From positions 62,001 to 126,000 of the forward strand of contig JAKQOG010000201.1 of the NCBI GenBank assembly GCA_029565395.1: a stretch of DNA of 64,000 nt, written 5' to 3'. Under the pieces are notes generated by a model. That model saw nothing but the letters and a program-made list of their open reading frames with translations. It was not told the origin of the DNA and did not search any database. Positions 53,307 through 62,427 of the stretch are shown piece after piece. The stretch comes from Candidatus Hydrogenedentota bacterium (lineage in GTDB: Bacteria > Hydrogenedentota > Hydrogenedentia > Hydrogenedentales > CAILVY01). The position numbers were made by a program, and so were the translations under genes. Position 1 is the first letter of the stretch. Each line of letters opens with the position of its first letter.

Positions 53307-54332
53307 TTATCGCCCGACCACCCGCGTTCCCTTTGGATTCAGCTCCGCTTCGGTGGTTGGATTGCCATAGACGTCCCGCGTCATCTTGCTGATATCGCCT
53401 GTAACCGACAGCATGGACATGTAGAGGTTGTCTGACCTCATGAATGATTCCCATGTCTTGGAAATGCGCCGCAATTCCCTCCTCGGCACGCGCGCGGCGC
53501 GTATCTCCCGTAAAAACTTCCTGGGCTGAAATTTCATCGGGGTATCCGTCACCACAAGCAGATCGACAACGGTGTCTCCTTTCTGGAGCGAAGAAATTTC
53601 CAGCGGGTAATACATGCGGTCGGTGGAAAAACGGTATCCCACCGGTTGGCGGCTTTGCACCGCATTCCCCAGTAACAGCGAATCAAATACGAACCAGGCG
53701 TTTTTCCGAAGAAGGTATCGGTCAATCACCGCCGCATATTCCTCGCCCATGGTTTGCTCTTCCACGCCCCACTCCTGGAACCGCTTCAACACCCATTCGC
53801 TGAAATATTCCTTGTCCTTCACTTCCGCCACCGTCAGATCATGTGCGCCCATCTGCTCGTGAAACGTGATCCGCGCCGCATTTTCAATCCGCTTTTCCAC
53901 TCCGCCAGCGCTTCGTACACCATCCGCATGCGGATGCGGGCGCGGTGGCGCAGGAACAGGCGTATATTGGATCAGCAACGCCTCCATGTCCAGCAGCATC
54001 TGAAACTCACCCAGCTTAACCTTTGGTTCACTCGGAAAGGGCACCACCTCCAGCGCGGCGGTGGGCGAAGAGGCATGGAGTTCCGTGGATAACAGCAGGA
54101 TTTCTTCATTTCCATTAAACAGAATTACCGCGCGCTGACCTGGTTCATAAATGCTTACACTTTGCGGGGCCTGGCCACCATAGGATTCCCAAGCCGCTTT
54201 GCTCGCGTCGTTCTTAACCCATTGTGGCGGTATCACCTTTGGATGAAATGGAATCAACATGCCATCGGCAAACACCGAAGCGTTGCACAGCGCCACCATT
54301 CCGCACAGAACCGAAACAAACCGAACGCACAT
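53307..54332 (-). CDS. Secreted DUF2330-like protein
   Basis: A 341-residue protein with a cleavable signal peptide (about 1-22, ending FADG). The segment YEPGQRAVILFNGNEE, the ELHASS piece and the EVVPFPSEPKV line resemble DUF2330 proteins, as does the larger membrane protein at 37360-38982, but membrane helices are lacking here. Function is unknown. GGGGA seven bases before the ATG supports the start. It is divergent from the Nudix hydrolase gene and convergent with the Pat-like gene. Confidence 0.5.
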   Translation of the reverse strand: MCVRFVSVLCGMVALCNASVFADGMLIPFHPKVIPPQWVKNDASKAAWESYGGQAPQSVSIYEPGQRAVILFNGNEEILLLSTELHASSPTAALEVVPFPSEPKVKLGEFQMLLDMEALLIQYTPVPAPPRPHPHADGVRSAGGVEKRIENAARITFHEQMGAHDLTVAEVKDKEYFSEWVLKRFQEWGVEEQTMGEEYAAVIDRYLLRKNAWFVFDSLLLGNAVQSRQPVGYRFSTDRMYYPLEISSLQKGDTVVDLLVVTDTPMKFQPRKFLREIRAARVPRRELRRISKTWESFMRSDNLYMSMLSVTGDISKMTRDVYGNPTTEAELNPKGTRVVGR

Positions 54333-54557
54333 AACCTCATCCCCTTGCTTGTTTTACTGTTGGTCTCAGTATATCCGGCCTCTCGTAAATTGTCTATGGA
54401 TCTCTTTTCTCAAAATTCCAGGTTGACGCTGCCATCACAATCTCCGCTGCTACAATCCCATTCATCCCATAATTCCCATTTATCCCCCCATGTTCTCCTT
54501 GAACCCCATCCCTGCCCCGGTTTACGATGGGATGGTGAAAAAAGAGAGCAGAATAAT

Positions 54558-55079
54558 ATGACGTATATCCCCCCGGAGAGGCTGGTTTGGAATTATTGCC
54601 CCATCTGCGGGCAGAAACTGGTCCATGCGCATGATGGCGAAGCTGATCATCCCCATTGCGCCGCATGCCACCGGTTTTTCTATTATAATCCCGTCCCTGC
54701 CACCTGCTGCTTCCTCCGCCGTGAAGATGGGGCGCTATTACTGGTCCGGCGCGGGGTTGAGCCCTGCAAGGGGCAATGGAGCCTTCCCGGAGGATTTCTC
54801 GAACTTGATGAAAGTCCGGAGGAAGGGATTCACCGTGAGATTCGTGAGGAGACCGGTTTTCACATATCTGATGTTCGGTTATTGGGTGTGAAAACCAGGC
54901 CCAGCCCCATCAATGGTGCGATTCTCGTCATCGGTTTTGTCACCGAACATTGGACCGGCGCCCTCCAAACGGGCAGCGATGTTATGGAAGCTGCTTTTTT
55001 CCTCCCTCATGAACGCCCCGGCCTTGTCTTCACCGTCCACCGTGAACTCCTTGCCCTTTATGATCAATACTACATGTGA
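54558..55079 (+). CDS. Nudix hydrolase with N-terminal zinc ribbon
   Basis: A 173-residue protein with a zinc ribbon (C14, C17, C34, C37) and a complete Nudix box at about 78-100 (GGFLELDESPEEGIHREIREET). It would hydrolyse a nucleoside diphosphate linked to another group, such as ADP-ribose, NADH or a dNTP; the zinc ribbon resembles that of NADH pyrophosphatase NudC, but the NudC-specific region was not identified. The start at 54558 has only a weak GAGAG site. The frame is open further upstream, but that part is low-complexity. Confidence 0.85.
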   Translation: MTYIPPERLVWNYCPICGQKLVHAHDGEADHPHCAACHRFFYYNPVPATCCFLRREDGALLLVRRGVEPCKGQWSLPGGFLELDESPEEGIHREIREETGFHISDVRLLGVKTRPSPINGAILVIGFVTEHWTGALQTGSDVMEAAFFLPHERPGLVFTVHRELLALYDQYYM

Positions 55080-55303
55080 ATTCGTGATCATCGGCATTGC
55101 TTCAGGAAATAGGCGTATAAAATCGGTTTGAGACGGAGGGTTAAAGATTAACGGAAGCTTCTATTTGGTAACGAGAGTGATGCTTGGGGCGTAATTCGCT
55201 TAGTATTAACGTTAAACTCTCTAATGGAGCCATTTTTATTGGTAAATTTGGGATTTTCCGAGGCTCGTTGTTGATTCTTGTCGGGTTCGATTCCGGAATT
55301 TGG

Positions 55304-55333
55304 AAAAAGTAGACTCCGGAGTCTATTTTTTTT
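55304..55333. terminator. Bidirectional terminator before the phage cassette
   Basis: A perfect 16-base palindrome (55310-55325, core AGACTCCGGAGTCT) is flanked by an A-run on the left and eight Ts on the right. It insulates the phage-like genes from the Nudix gene side. The rest of 55080-55580 is pyrimidine-rich and shows no gene. Confidence 0.75.
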
Positions 55334-55580
55334 ACCCAGTTTTTCTGCGTTGAAAAAAAATAAATCAAATTTTCCACCCTATTTCCCCTTATATTTCACC
55401 TTTTTTCTTGCCCGCCCCCCTTTTACCCTCATTTTTACTGTTTGATCTCCTTCCCATGCCGAAAATTCCCTTATTTTCCGCCTCTGCGATACCCAATACC
55501 CGGCACCCGATACCCGTTTTTCATGAAATGCGCCGTGCTAATCAATGGAAACCTTTGGTGACAACCATGGAGACAGCACA

Positions 55581-56837
55581 ATGGCCAGATGGAAAAGTTG
55601 GTTTATGAAAAGGCGCTCGGAAACGAAGCGGGGCGCGGCGAAGGTTCCGGCGGTGGCGGGAACGTTTCGGACGGTGTCGCGGGCAGAGGATATCACGGGG
55701 CTGGGGGCGGCATTGGAATCATTTGTGCCGCTGCCGAATCAAACACCGTTTTACATGCTTCACGTGTACCGGTTCCTTCGGGACGCGATTCCGGACATCT
55801 CGGATGCGGTGTGGACCTGGAAGAGGCTGTGTCAGACAGGGTTCGATGTGGAGATTTACGAGGCGAGTTCGGAGGCGGCGCGGCAGCGCGCGGAGGGGCT
55901 GATCCAGCGGCTAAATGAGCGGGTGAACAGCGGGGACCGGGGCATGGACGGACTTCTGGATCTCTTTTACACCTCGTTGTTCACCTATGGCGCGGCGGCG
56001 CTGGAAATTGTATTGACGCACAGCCGGGAATCCATTCATGACGTGGTTCCGGTGGATGCGTGGACGGTGCGGTTCAAACGAGAAAACAATCAGTTACAGG
56101 CCTATCAACTTCATCATGGAGAGACGATCCTGCTTCCGCAGGATCGTTTTTTGTATGTGGGGATGGACCGCGATGGAACGAATCCGTATGGGCGTTCGAT
56201 GCTGCGGTGCATTCCATTCGTGGTGAAGATCCAGCAGCGGCTCATGGAGGACATGGCGAAGGCGACGCGGAATGCGGGGTGGTCGAAGCTGCATGTGCAG
56301 TATGCGCCGGAGCCTCAAATGCGGGGCGAGGATCCGGAGCAGTATCAGGAACGTTTGGCGGCGGGGCTGGAGTCTCTCAGGCAGACACTTACCGGCCTGG
56401 ATACGGATCAGAATCTGGTGACATCGGACAACGTGAAGGTGACGGTGCTTCGCGGGGATCAAAACGCGCATGTATTTTATGAGAATCATAAAGCCATCGA
56501 GGAGCAGGTGATCACGGGGATGCATCTGATGCCGATTTTACTGGGGCGGAATTACGGCACGACGGAAACCTACGGCACGGCGCAGTTTGAAATTATCAAC
56601 CGCCAGGTGGAGGCGGTGAATCGGAACGTAAAAAGGATTCTAGAGCGGCTGTACAACTTCGAACTGGCGTTAATGTGGGGGGAAGCGAAAGCGTGGGTGC
56701 ACTTCCGTCAAAACCGGACCACGGACATTTTCAAGGAGGCACAGGCCCGGGGCAAGGAAATTGAAAATGCATTGAAGCTTCGTGACGGCGGCTTTCTCAC
56801 TCAAGAAGAAGCCGCCAAACGATTAGGGGCCGTGTGA
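55581..56837 (+). CDS. Phage portal protein
   Basis: A 418-residue portal-type protein, the ring through which DNA enters the capsid. Typical pieces are the early helix LHVYRFLRDAIPDISDAVWTWK, the stem region LLDLFYTSLFTYGAAALEIV, DAWTVRFKREN, NPYGRSMLR and the C-terminal clip/crown part with ITGMHLMPILLGRNYGTT. The start at 55581 has GGAGA seven to nine bases upstream. It is the first gene of the cassette; no terminase large subunit precedes it, which is unusual. Confidence 0.82.
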   Translation: MARWKSWFMKRRSETKRGAAKVPAVAGTFRTVSRAEDITGLGAALESFVPLPNQTPFYMLHVYRFLRDAIPDISDAVWTWKRLCQTGFDVEIYEASSEAARQRAEGLIQRLNERVNSGDRGMDGLLDLFYTSLFTYGAAALEIVLTHSRESIHDVVPVDAWTVRFKRENNQLQAYQLHHGETILLPQDRFLYVGMDRDGTNPYGRSMLRCIPFVVKIQQRLMEDMAKATRNAGWSKLHVQYAPEPQMRGEDPEQYQERLAAGLESLRQTLTGLDTDQNLVTSDNVKVTVLRGDQNAHVFYENHKAIEEQVITGMHLMPILLGRNYGTTETYGTAQFEIINRQVEAVNRNVKRILERLYNFELALMWGEAKAWVHFRQNRTTDIFKEAQARGKEIENALKLRDGGFLTQEEAAKRLGAV

Positions 56838-56895
56838 TGCTTGTCAAATCTCAAATCAACGTGCGTATTCGCACACAATGCAAAGGAATCGAATC

Positions 56896-57972
56896 ATGAA
56901 TATGGAATTGGAACCGTTTGTCTTCCGGCATGAAGGCGTACTGGTTGGGATGCGGGCGTGGACGGAAGCGGCAGAGGCGGAAGCCGGGGAGGAAGCGCTG
57001 CGGGAGGCAGTGAACCGTTTTGCGCTGCGCCCGTTGCGGCGGGAGGAATTCGCGGTGTTCACACTGGATTTGTGTCACAACCAGGTGGACAAGCACTTCA
57101 GCCGCTTCCCGGAGGAAGAATTGGAGAAGATCAATGAGATGGTGCTGGGGCGTCCGCTGATGGAACGGCACGATCTGCGCGGCTCACTGCCACGCGGGAC
57201 GTTTTTCCGGTCGCAGTTGCATCGCGAGGGAAATCGGGTGTCGGTGCGTCCGGAAGTATACGTGCTGCGCACAGCGGACAACGCGGATTTCATCTTGAAC
57301 ATCGAAGGCGGCGTGTACCGGGAGACCTCGATTGGGTTTTCGTTCCGCCTGCCGGAATGTTCGATATGCGGGAAGGACATCCGCTCGTGCGACCACGTAC
57401 CAGGGCATGCCTATGACGATCAGACATGTCATTTCATCATGCGGGACGTGCTGGAGGTGATCGAGGGGTCGATTGTGTCGTCCGGGTCTCAAGGAACACG
57501 CTTTGTGGCGCGGGATCGCGCCTTGCCGCCGGAACAGGCCCTGGATGTGGCGCGAAAGGCCGTGCAAACGCCGGTGAACGTGAATTCGCCGGCGGAATCC
57601 GAGAACGTGGTCCCGGAATGGGTGGAAGAAGCACGGGCGGCGATGAAAACGCATCTGGTGAAGCCGAAAGACGCCGCACAACTTATTCAGGACGGCGTGG
57701 AGGCACGGCGGCGCGCAATAGAACGATTTTGCGGGCTGGGGCGGGTGATGGATGGGGCGAACTTCGACGAGAGTGTCTGGCGCGTAACGCTGGATCACCT
57801 TTCGTTGCGTGAGATCCATCATCACCTGGAAGCATATGAGGTGCGCTTCGATGAGAAGTATCCTCCCCAGCCCGTGTCACAACCGGAGCCATTGCCCGAA
57901 GAAGACCCGCAGACCTGGTCCGAACGGGGCATGGCCCTTCTCAAAGAAACAAGTCAGCCTGCACCGCATTGA
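56896..57972 (+). CDS. Phage prohead protease-like protein
   Basis: A 358-residue protein in the usual place between portal and capsid. Its central region, with REFAVFTLDLCHNQVDKHFSRF, LMERHDLRGSLPRGTFF and ETSIGFSFR, resembles maturation proteases of head assembly. A zinc-knuckle-like piece with CSICG and later CDHVPG is common in such phage proteins, from memory. The C-terminal 110 residues are likely a scaffold-like helix. Catalytic histidine and serine cannot be fixed by eye. AAGGA lies nine bases upstream of the chosen ATG. Confidence 0.6.
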   Translation: MNMELEPFVFRHEGVLVGMRAWTEAAEAEAGEEALREAVNRFALRPLRREEFAVFTLDLCHNQVDKHFSRFPEEELEKINEMVLGRPLMERHDLRGSLPRGTFFRSQLHREGNRVSVRPEVYVLRTADNADFILNIEGGVYRETSIGFSFRLPECSICGKDIRSCDHVPGHAYDDQTCHFIMRDVLEVIEGSIVSSGSQGTRFVARDRALPPEQALDVARKAVQTPVNVNSPAESENVVPEWVEEARAAMKTHLVKPKDAAQLIQDGVEARRRAIERFCGLGRVMDGANFDESVWRVTLDHLSLREIHHHLEAYEVRFDEKYPPQPVSQPEPLPEEDPQTWSERGMALLKETSQPAPH

Positions 57973-58015
57973 TCGTGGTGCATGGGCGGACACAACACAT
58001 GAAAGGAACAGAAAC

Positions 58016-58396
58016 ATGGCATTTGGCGATATTGGCGGACCGATCACCGAGTTGGTGATCACATGTCAGACCCCATCGAGTGGCGATGTGTCGATCCACA
58101 AAGGCGACGCGTTGAAGCTGACGGGCAACTACACCGTAACCAACGCGACAGACGCGGAGGATGCACTCTTCGGACAAGCCCTCGGGGACGCTTCGGAGAA
58201 CAACAAGGCCGTTTCCGTGAAAGTGCGCGGCATTTGCACCTTCGCCTACACGGGCGATGCGCCCTCGGTGGACGGCGTGAACGGCGTGGTTGCGTCGGCG
58301 ACCGATGGCAGCGTGAAAGCGCCGGCGTCGGGCAACGGCACGGGCATTAACGTGTATGTGAACAGCATGGCAAGCACGGTCGACGTGCTGCTGTAA
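58016..58396 (+). CDS. Putative capsid decoration protein
   Basis: A 126-residue protein, glycine- and alanine-rich with beta-type text (DALKLTGNYTVTNATDAED, AVSVKVRGICTF), lying directly before the major capsid gene. Size, position and composition fit head-decoration proteins of the DUF2190 type; this is inference. AAAGGAA is seven bases upstream of the ATG. The gap to the capsid gene is 14 bases. Confidence 0.6.
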   Translation: MAFGDIGGPITELVITCQTPSSGDVSIHKGDALKLTGNYTVTNATDAEDALFGQALGDASENNKAVSVKVRGICTFAYTGDAPSVDGVNGVVASATDGSVKAPASGNGTGINVYVNSMASTVDVLL

Positions 58397-58410
58397 GAAA
58401 GGAGCCAATC

Positions 58411-59463
58411 ATGGCATATGACGTTGCATTGATTCGAGAACGCGCCCGGTTTCTGGGCCAGCCGCAGGAGAAACTGCGGAGCCTGCGCGGCCGGGAGTTG
58501 TATGAAACGCTTGAGCCGCTGGGCCTGACGCACACCCAGTATTTCCGCGCGCTGGGCACGAATGTGCAGGAGTATTGCGCGCAGGAATTCGGGATCGACC
58601 TGAGCCGGATCAGCGTGGAGCGGTTCTTCCAGACGGATCCGAACACGAAGTGGCTGTTCCCGGACGTGGTGCGGGAGGCGGTGGTGAGCGGGATGACCCG
58701 GAAGCCATCGTATCCACAGCTCATTATCCGCGACGAAGCGATTACAAGCACGGCGTATGACGTGCCGTACGTGGCGGAGAATGACGAAAACGAAGAACTG
58801 CGGCGCGTAGCGGAAGGATCGGTGATCCCGGAATCGGAAATCCGGTACGGGGATCGCGTGGTGAAGCTGGACAAGTTCGGGCGGGGCGTGATTGCCTCGT
58901 ACGAAGTGATCCGGCGGATGTCGGTGGACATGCTCCGGGTGCATCTGCGGCGCATCGGCGAGAATCTGGGCCGCAACCTGGATGCGCGCGTGGCGCAGGT
59001 GCTGGTGGAAGGCGACAATTCGGACGAGGACACCTCGGCGACGGTCGTCAACACCCACACGGCCGGGACATGGGCCTATGCGGACCTGGTGGCGGGCTTC
59101 AACAAGCTGACGCTGGAGCATTACTTCACGCCGACGCACATGCTGGCCAACGCGGCCACGCTGGAAGCGCTGCTCGGCCTGGAGGAGATCAAGGACAGCG
59201 CCCTGTTTGATTTCGCGAAAACGGGGAACCTCCCAACGCCGCTGGGCGTGAAGCTGGTTCCCATGGCGAATCAACCCGCGAACACGCTGACGATACTGGA
59301 CGCGAATTACGCGATCCAGAAGCTGACGGAACAGGATCTGTTGATTGAGAGCGACAAGCTGATCAATCAGCAGTGGGATCGGACGTATCTGACCACCGTG
59401 ACCGACTTCGCGATTATCTATCCGAAGGCGCGCGTGGTGGTGAACAGCGGTTGGGGTTCCTAA
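58411..59463 (+). CDS. Phage major capsid protein
   Basis: A 350-residue HK97-like major capsid protein. Features are a helical N-terminal arm, a central EFGIDLSRISVERFF region, the spine-helix line VIASYEVIRRMSVDMLRVHLRRIGENLGRNLDARVAQVL, and a late P-domain strand PLGVKLVPMANQPANTLTILDANYAIQKL. The N-terminal segment is fairly short, so a scaffold may be supplied by the protease gene. AAGGAG precedes the ATG. It is the best evidence that the cassette is of virion origin. Confidence 0.82.
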   Translation: MAYDVALIRERARFLGQPQEKLRSLRGRELYETLEPLGLTHTQYFRALGTNVQEYCAQEFGIDLSRISVERFFQTDPNTKWLFPDVVREAVVSGMTRKPSYPQLIIRDEAITSTAYDVPYVAENDENEELRRVAEGSVIPESEIRYGDRVVKLDKFGRGVIASYEVIRRMSVDMLRVHLRRIGENLGRNLDARVAQVLVEGDNSDEDTSATVVNTHTAGTWAYADLVAGFNKLTLEHYFTPTHMLANAATLEALLGLEEIKDSALFDFAKTGNLPTPLGVKLVPMANQPANTLTILDANYAIQKLTEQDLLIESDKLINQQWDRTYLTTVTDFAIIYPKARVVVNSGWGS

Positions 59464-59533
59464 CCGTACAAACGCCGCGGGGGCGGGATGGTTTGGGCCG
59501 TCCCCGCGGCCAACCAAACAAGGAGACGGGATC

Positions 59534-59944
59534 ATGGCGGCGTTTACAAGTGAAAGCGCGGTCCGGCTGAAGTTTCAGGTAACGGACACGGCGAGTGTTC
59601 CGCAAGACCTTGTCTTGAAAAGCATCGAGGACGCCCACGAGGAAATTGTGCGCTGTCTCGACCCGGCGGTCGATCAGACATCGCCGGAGGAGACGCTGGT
59701 ATTGGGAGAAACGCTTCTGGCGGGCGCGCACCTGCTGAAATCGCTGGCCGCGAAGGATGCGGTGCAGCATAAAGAGGTGGTGGTCGGCGGGCAACGGGTG
59801 GATACCGGCAAGCGGTATGCCGCGCTGATGGCATTGAGCAACCAATCCGGCGAACAGGCCTGGGAAACGTTGCGTCCGTATTTGCGGGAATCATCCGGGG
59901 CGGTAGAGGCGGTGGTGACGGATACCACGCCGGTGTTGGGGTAA
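59534..59944 (+). CDS. Head-tail connector-like protein
   Basis: A 136-residue helical protein placed right after the capsid gene. Its pattern (FTSESAVRLKFQVTDTASVPQDLVLKSIEDAHEEI, then LVLGETLLAGAHLLKSLA) matches gp6-like connector adaptors, which join portal and tail. The AAGGAG site is well placed. The last 20 residues are low-complexity. Confidence 0.65.
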   Translation: MAAFTSESAVRLKFQVTDTASVPQDLVLKSIEDAHEEIVRCLDPAVDQTSPEETLVLGETLLAGAHLLKSLAAKDAVQHKEVVVGGQRVDTGKRYAALMALSNQSGEQAWETLRPYLRESSGAVEAVVTDTTPVLG

Positions 59945-59980
59945 CAGCAATCGAGGAAATTCAACACAGGAGGATACGCT

Positions 59981-60667
59981 GTGGCTATTGTGCTTGGAAA
60001 TTATACGTTTGATGAGACGCGGACCACGGTTACCGAGAAATGGGATGAGGTGGCCGGGCGGGATGCGCGGATCATCCAGATCAAAGGCGTCGTGGACGGT
60101 TTGGCGTCGCCGGAATTGTTGGCGACGGCCCTGGACGCCATTTTGAAAGCTGCGTCGGAAGGCGAAGAACATACCGTGCTGTCATTGCGATCCGGCAGGC
60201 GCTTATATGTCCGCCGAACGGGGTCTTCACGGGAGATTCAACGGGATGCGCTGGTGGGAACCTTTGTGTTGACGCTGGAGACGCAAAATCCCTTTGAAGA
60301 ATCAGAGACCGTTATGAATGTGGCATGGTCCATCACGGAATCAGGCGGCAGCACGCTGATCACGGCGGCGGGCAGCGCGCCGGCATTGCCGGTGATCATG
60401 CTGACGGCAATTGGGACGGTTATGGAGCCGTGTATCAGCGATGGCACACGGCAGATTGTCTATCCGGGCATAGTATCCAATGGGAAGAGCCTGGTGCTGG
60501 ATTCAGCCGCCAGAACGGCCATTTTGGATGGATTAGACGTCACGCCATATACCACAGGGCTCTTTCCACAGCTTATGCCGGGCGGAACCACGTTGGTATA
60601 CACCGATTCTTTTGACAGCTCACACCGGGTCACGGCGAACGTCGCCTACCGGGATCGTTGGTGGTGA
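59981..60667 (+). CDS. Dit-like distal tail protein
   Basis: A 228-residue beta-rich protein. The ending with TTLVYTDSFDSSHRVTANVAYRDRWW resembles distal tail (Dit) proteins, whose C-terminal domain ends in an arginine/tryptophan-rich strand. A GTG at 59981 is preceded by AGGAGG at good distance. It is followed after two bases by the tail-hub gene. No tail-tube or tape-measure gene lies before it, so the tail would be very short or its tube is encoded elsewhere. Confidence 0.55.
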   Translation: MAIVLGNYTFDETRTTVTEKWDEVAGRDARIIQIKGVVDGLASPELLATALDAILKAASEGEEHTVLSLRSGRRLYVRRTGSSREIQRDALVGTFVLTLETQNPFEESETVMNVAWSITESGGSTLITAAGSAPALPVIMLTAIGTVMEPCISDGTRQIVYPGIVSNGKSLVLDSAARTAILDGLDVTPYTTGLFPQLMPGGTTLVYTDSFDSSHRVTANVAYRDRWW

Positions 60668-60669
60668 TT

Positions 60670-62409
60670 ATGAACTACACTATTGAACTTTACACGGCAC
60701 AGGGATTGCCTGTTGCATCCTATGATGATGTCCCATTGCTGGATGTGATTCACGCAGGGCCGGATCAGCCGGATGTGATCCGCGGGCTGCTGCCCAAGGA
60801 AATACTGCGTCTGGATCATACTTTCCGGATACGGGTTTTGCTTGAGGGCCGGCTCTTTTGCGAGGGGCAGGTCCGGCAAATCAATCCGCATTGGAGCGAC
60901 ACGGAAAAGCTGATTCTGGACAAGTATGTGTCCTTTCATGAAGTGGCGGAATGTGAAGCGATTGACGGCAAGGAAGATCTTAACCGTCCGGTGACGCATG
61001 CGTATATGAACCGTGAAATCAGTGTCATCGTGAAGGACATGATTAACCGCACGACTGGGCCGCTTCATTACACGGTCCATCACGCCGCATTTCCCGACGG
61101 AGGATACCGGGAGTACGAGAAATTTTTCGCGCGGAAGACGGAGGAGAATGAATTAGAAACAGGAGGGATTTCTCAGGGGCAATGGGTGGGGCGGGATCGC
61201 ATCGACTTTTCCGGCGCTTATGCGCGGGACGGCAATACGATCGCGGGGCTTAAGGTGGATGGGCAGTCGTGGCCGGATGTTCGGCTGATGATGATGGAAG
61301 CGGAAGAGCTTACACGGAACAGCCGGGCCATCGAGCGTCATCCGGAAGTGACGCACTGGACAGATGCGCAATATGCGGCTGGTTCCTACCGGCGGAAGGC
61401 GGTGGCGGCACAGGAACAACTCGATTCGCTGATTGGCTTTCGCGGCATCGACTATATCGAGTTGAATCCGCACCGGAACACATCAGGGGCGTACGACGAT
61501 CGCGTGGATGCACAAGGGCGGTACCGGGGTCTGGTCTATGGCGGTACCGTGTGCTTTAATGCGGCGTTGGTGGAGTATGGCCTGGCCGAGGTGCAGTTAT
61601 GGCGGGATGGGGCCTATCTTGTGCCCGAAATGGCGCTAAAAGAGTTTTATTCTTATAGCGGCGTTCATCAGGATTCAATCGAAGCGACAGGTGTTTTGCT
61701 GGGGGCGTTTGACGTGCAGGGGGGCGTGATGGAATCACTGGCGGCCTTGGCGTATGCGGCGGACGGATTTACGGTTCGCGTGGAGCCGGATCGCACGGTG
61801 TATTTTGAAACGGCGGATTCTGCCGGCCGTGTGATCTTTTACGATCCATTGGAGGTAGGCGTGCAGCTTGGGTCCGATTCCCGCGCGGTATGCAACCATC
61901 TCGTGTTCAGCGGTCACCCGATGGGTAATGTATCGAACGCGCATTTTACGGAAGGCGGCAGTATAGATGTGTTGGGTCTTCGCACGGATACGCTGGAGTA
62001 TTTCTCCGTGACCCGGCTGGATGATGCGATGAAATTCGCCATGGGATTGCTGAACGACCTTGCATATCCTGAGACATCAGGGGCGGTCACTTTTCTGGAG
62101 GGGGATGCGGCGGTGCGGGTGGGCGATCTGCTGGAATTTCGCGGTGGGCCGTTGCGCCGTCTGGACCAGGAAATCGCGGGGGAATGGGGCGGACACTTCT
62201 CGGGGAAATTGGCGGGCCGGGTGCGCCGTGTTCAGCACCGTTTTACAGGGAGGCGCGTGGTTACCACGGCGTATTTGACCACCCCGCTACGCTCCGTGGA
62301 GAACCCGCTGCTTTTTATCGTGCGCAGCCAGCCCTCGGCACGCAGCCTGTTTGCGCTCCGGCTGGATGACGCAACAATCGGTTTGGATTTGGGATTTCAT
62401 TTGGATTAA
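60670..62409 (+). CDS. Tail hub-like protein with inserted SNase-like domain
   Basis: A 579-residue protein. Its N- and C-terminal parts look like a phage tail hub (Tal/gp27-like beta barrels). Residues about 185-315 look like a staphylococcal-nuclease-type OB fold: DGNTIAG replaces the SNase DGDT motif, VRL supplies the first arginine, QGRYRGLVYGG the second arginine region, and FNAALVEYGLAEV the conserved last helix. One calcium-ligand aspartate is N and the PE motif is EE, so activity is uncertain. The start at 60670 is two bases after the Dit-like stop. Confidence 0.6.
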   Translation: MNYTIELYTAQGLPVASYDDVPLLDVIHAGPDQPDVIRGLLPKEILRLDHTFRIRVLLEGRLFCEGQVRQINPHWSDTEKLILDKYVSFHEVAECEAIDGKEDLNRPVTHAYMNREISVIVKDMINRTTGPLHYTVHHAAFPDGGYREYEKFFARKTEENELETGGISQGQWVGRDRIDFSGAYARDGNTIAGLKVDGQSWPDVRLMMMEAEELTRNSRAIERHPEVTHWTDAQYAAGSYRRKAVAAQEQLDSLIGFRGIDYIELNPHRNTSGAYDDRVDAQGRYRGLVYGGTVCFNAALVEYGLAEVQLWRDGAYLVPEMALKEFYSYSGVHQDSIEATGVLLGAFDVQGGVMESLAALAYAADGFTVRVEPDRTVYFETADSAGRVIFYDPLEVGVQLGSDSRAVCNHLVFSGHPMGNVSNAHFTEGGSIDVLGLRTDTLEYFSVTRLDDAMKFAMGLLNDLAYPETSGAVTFLEGDAAVRVGDLLEFRGGPLRRLDQEIAGEWGGHFSGKLAGRVRRVQHRFTGRRVVTTAYLTTPLRSVENPLLFIVRSQPSARSLFALRLDDATIGLDLGFHLD

Positions 62410-62427
62410 CAAAAAGGAGATTATGAC

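Noticed and set aside
55261-55300. tRNA-like T-arm sequence (GGGTTCGATTCC)
   Set aside because: The arm stem has a central mismatch, and no acceptor, D-arm or anticodon arm could be built around it.
58246-59535. 429-codon minus-strand frame opposite the capsid gene
   Set aside because: Histidine/arginine-rich shadow text produced by the codon bias of the capsid gene.
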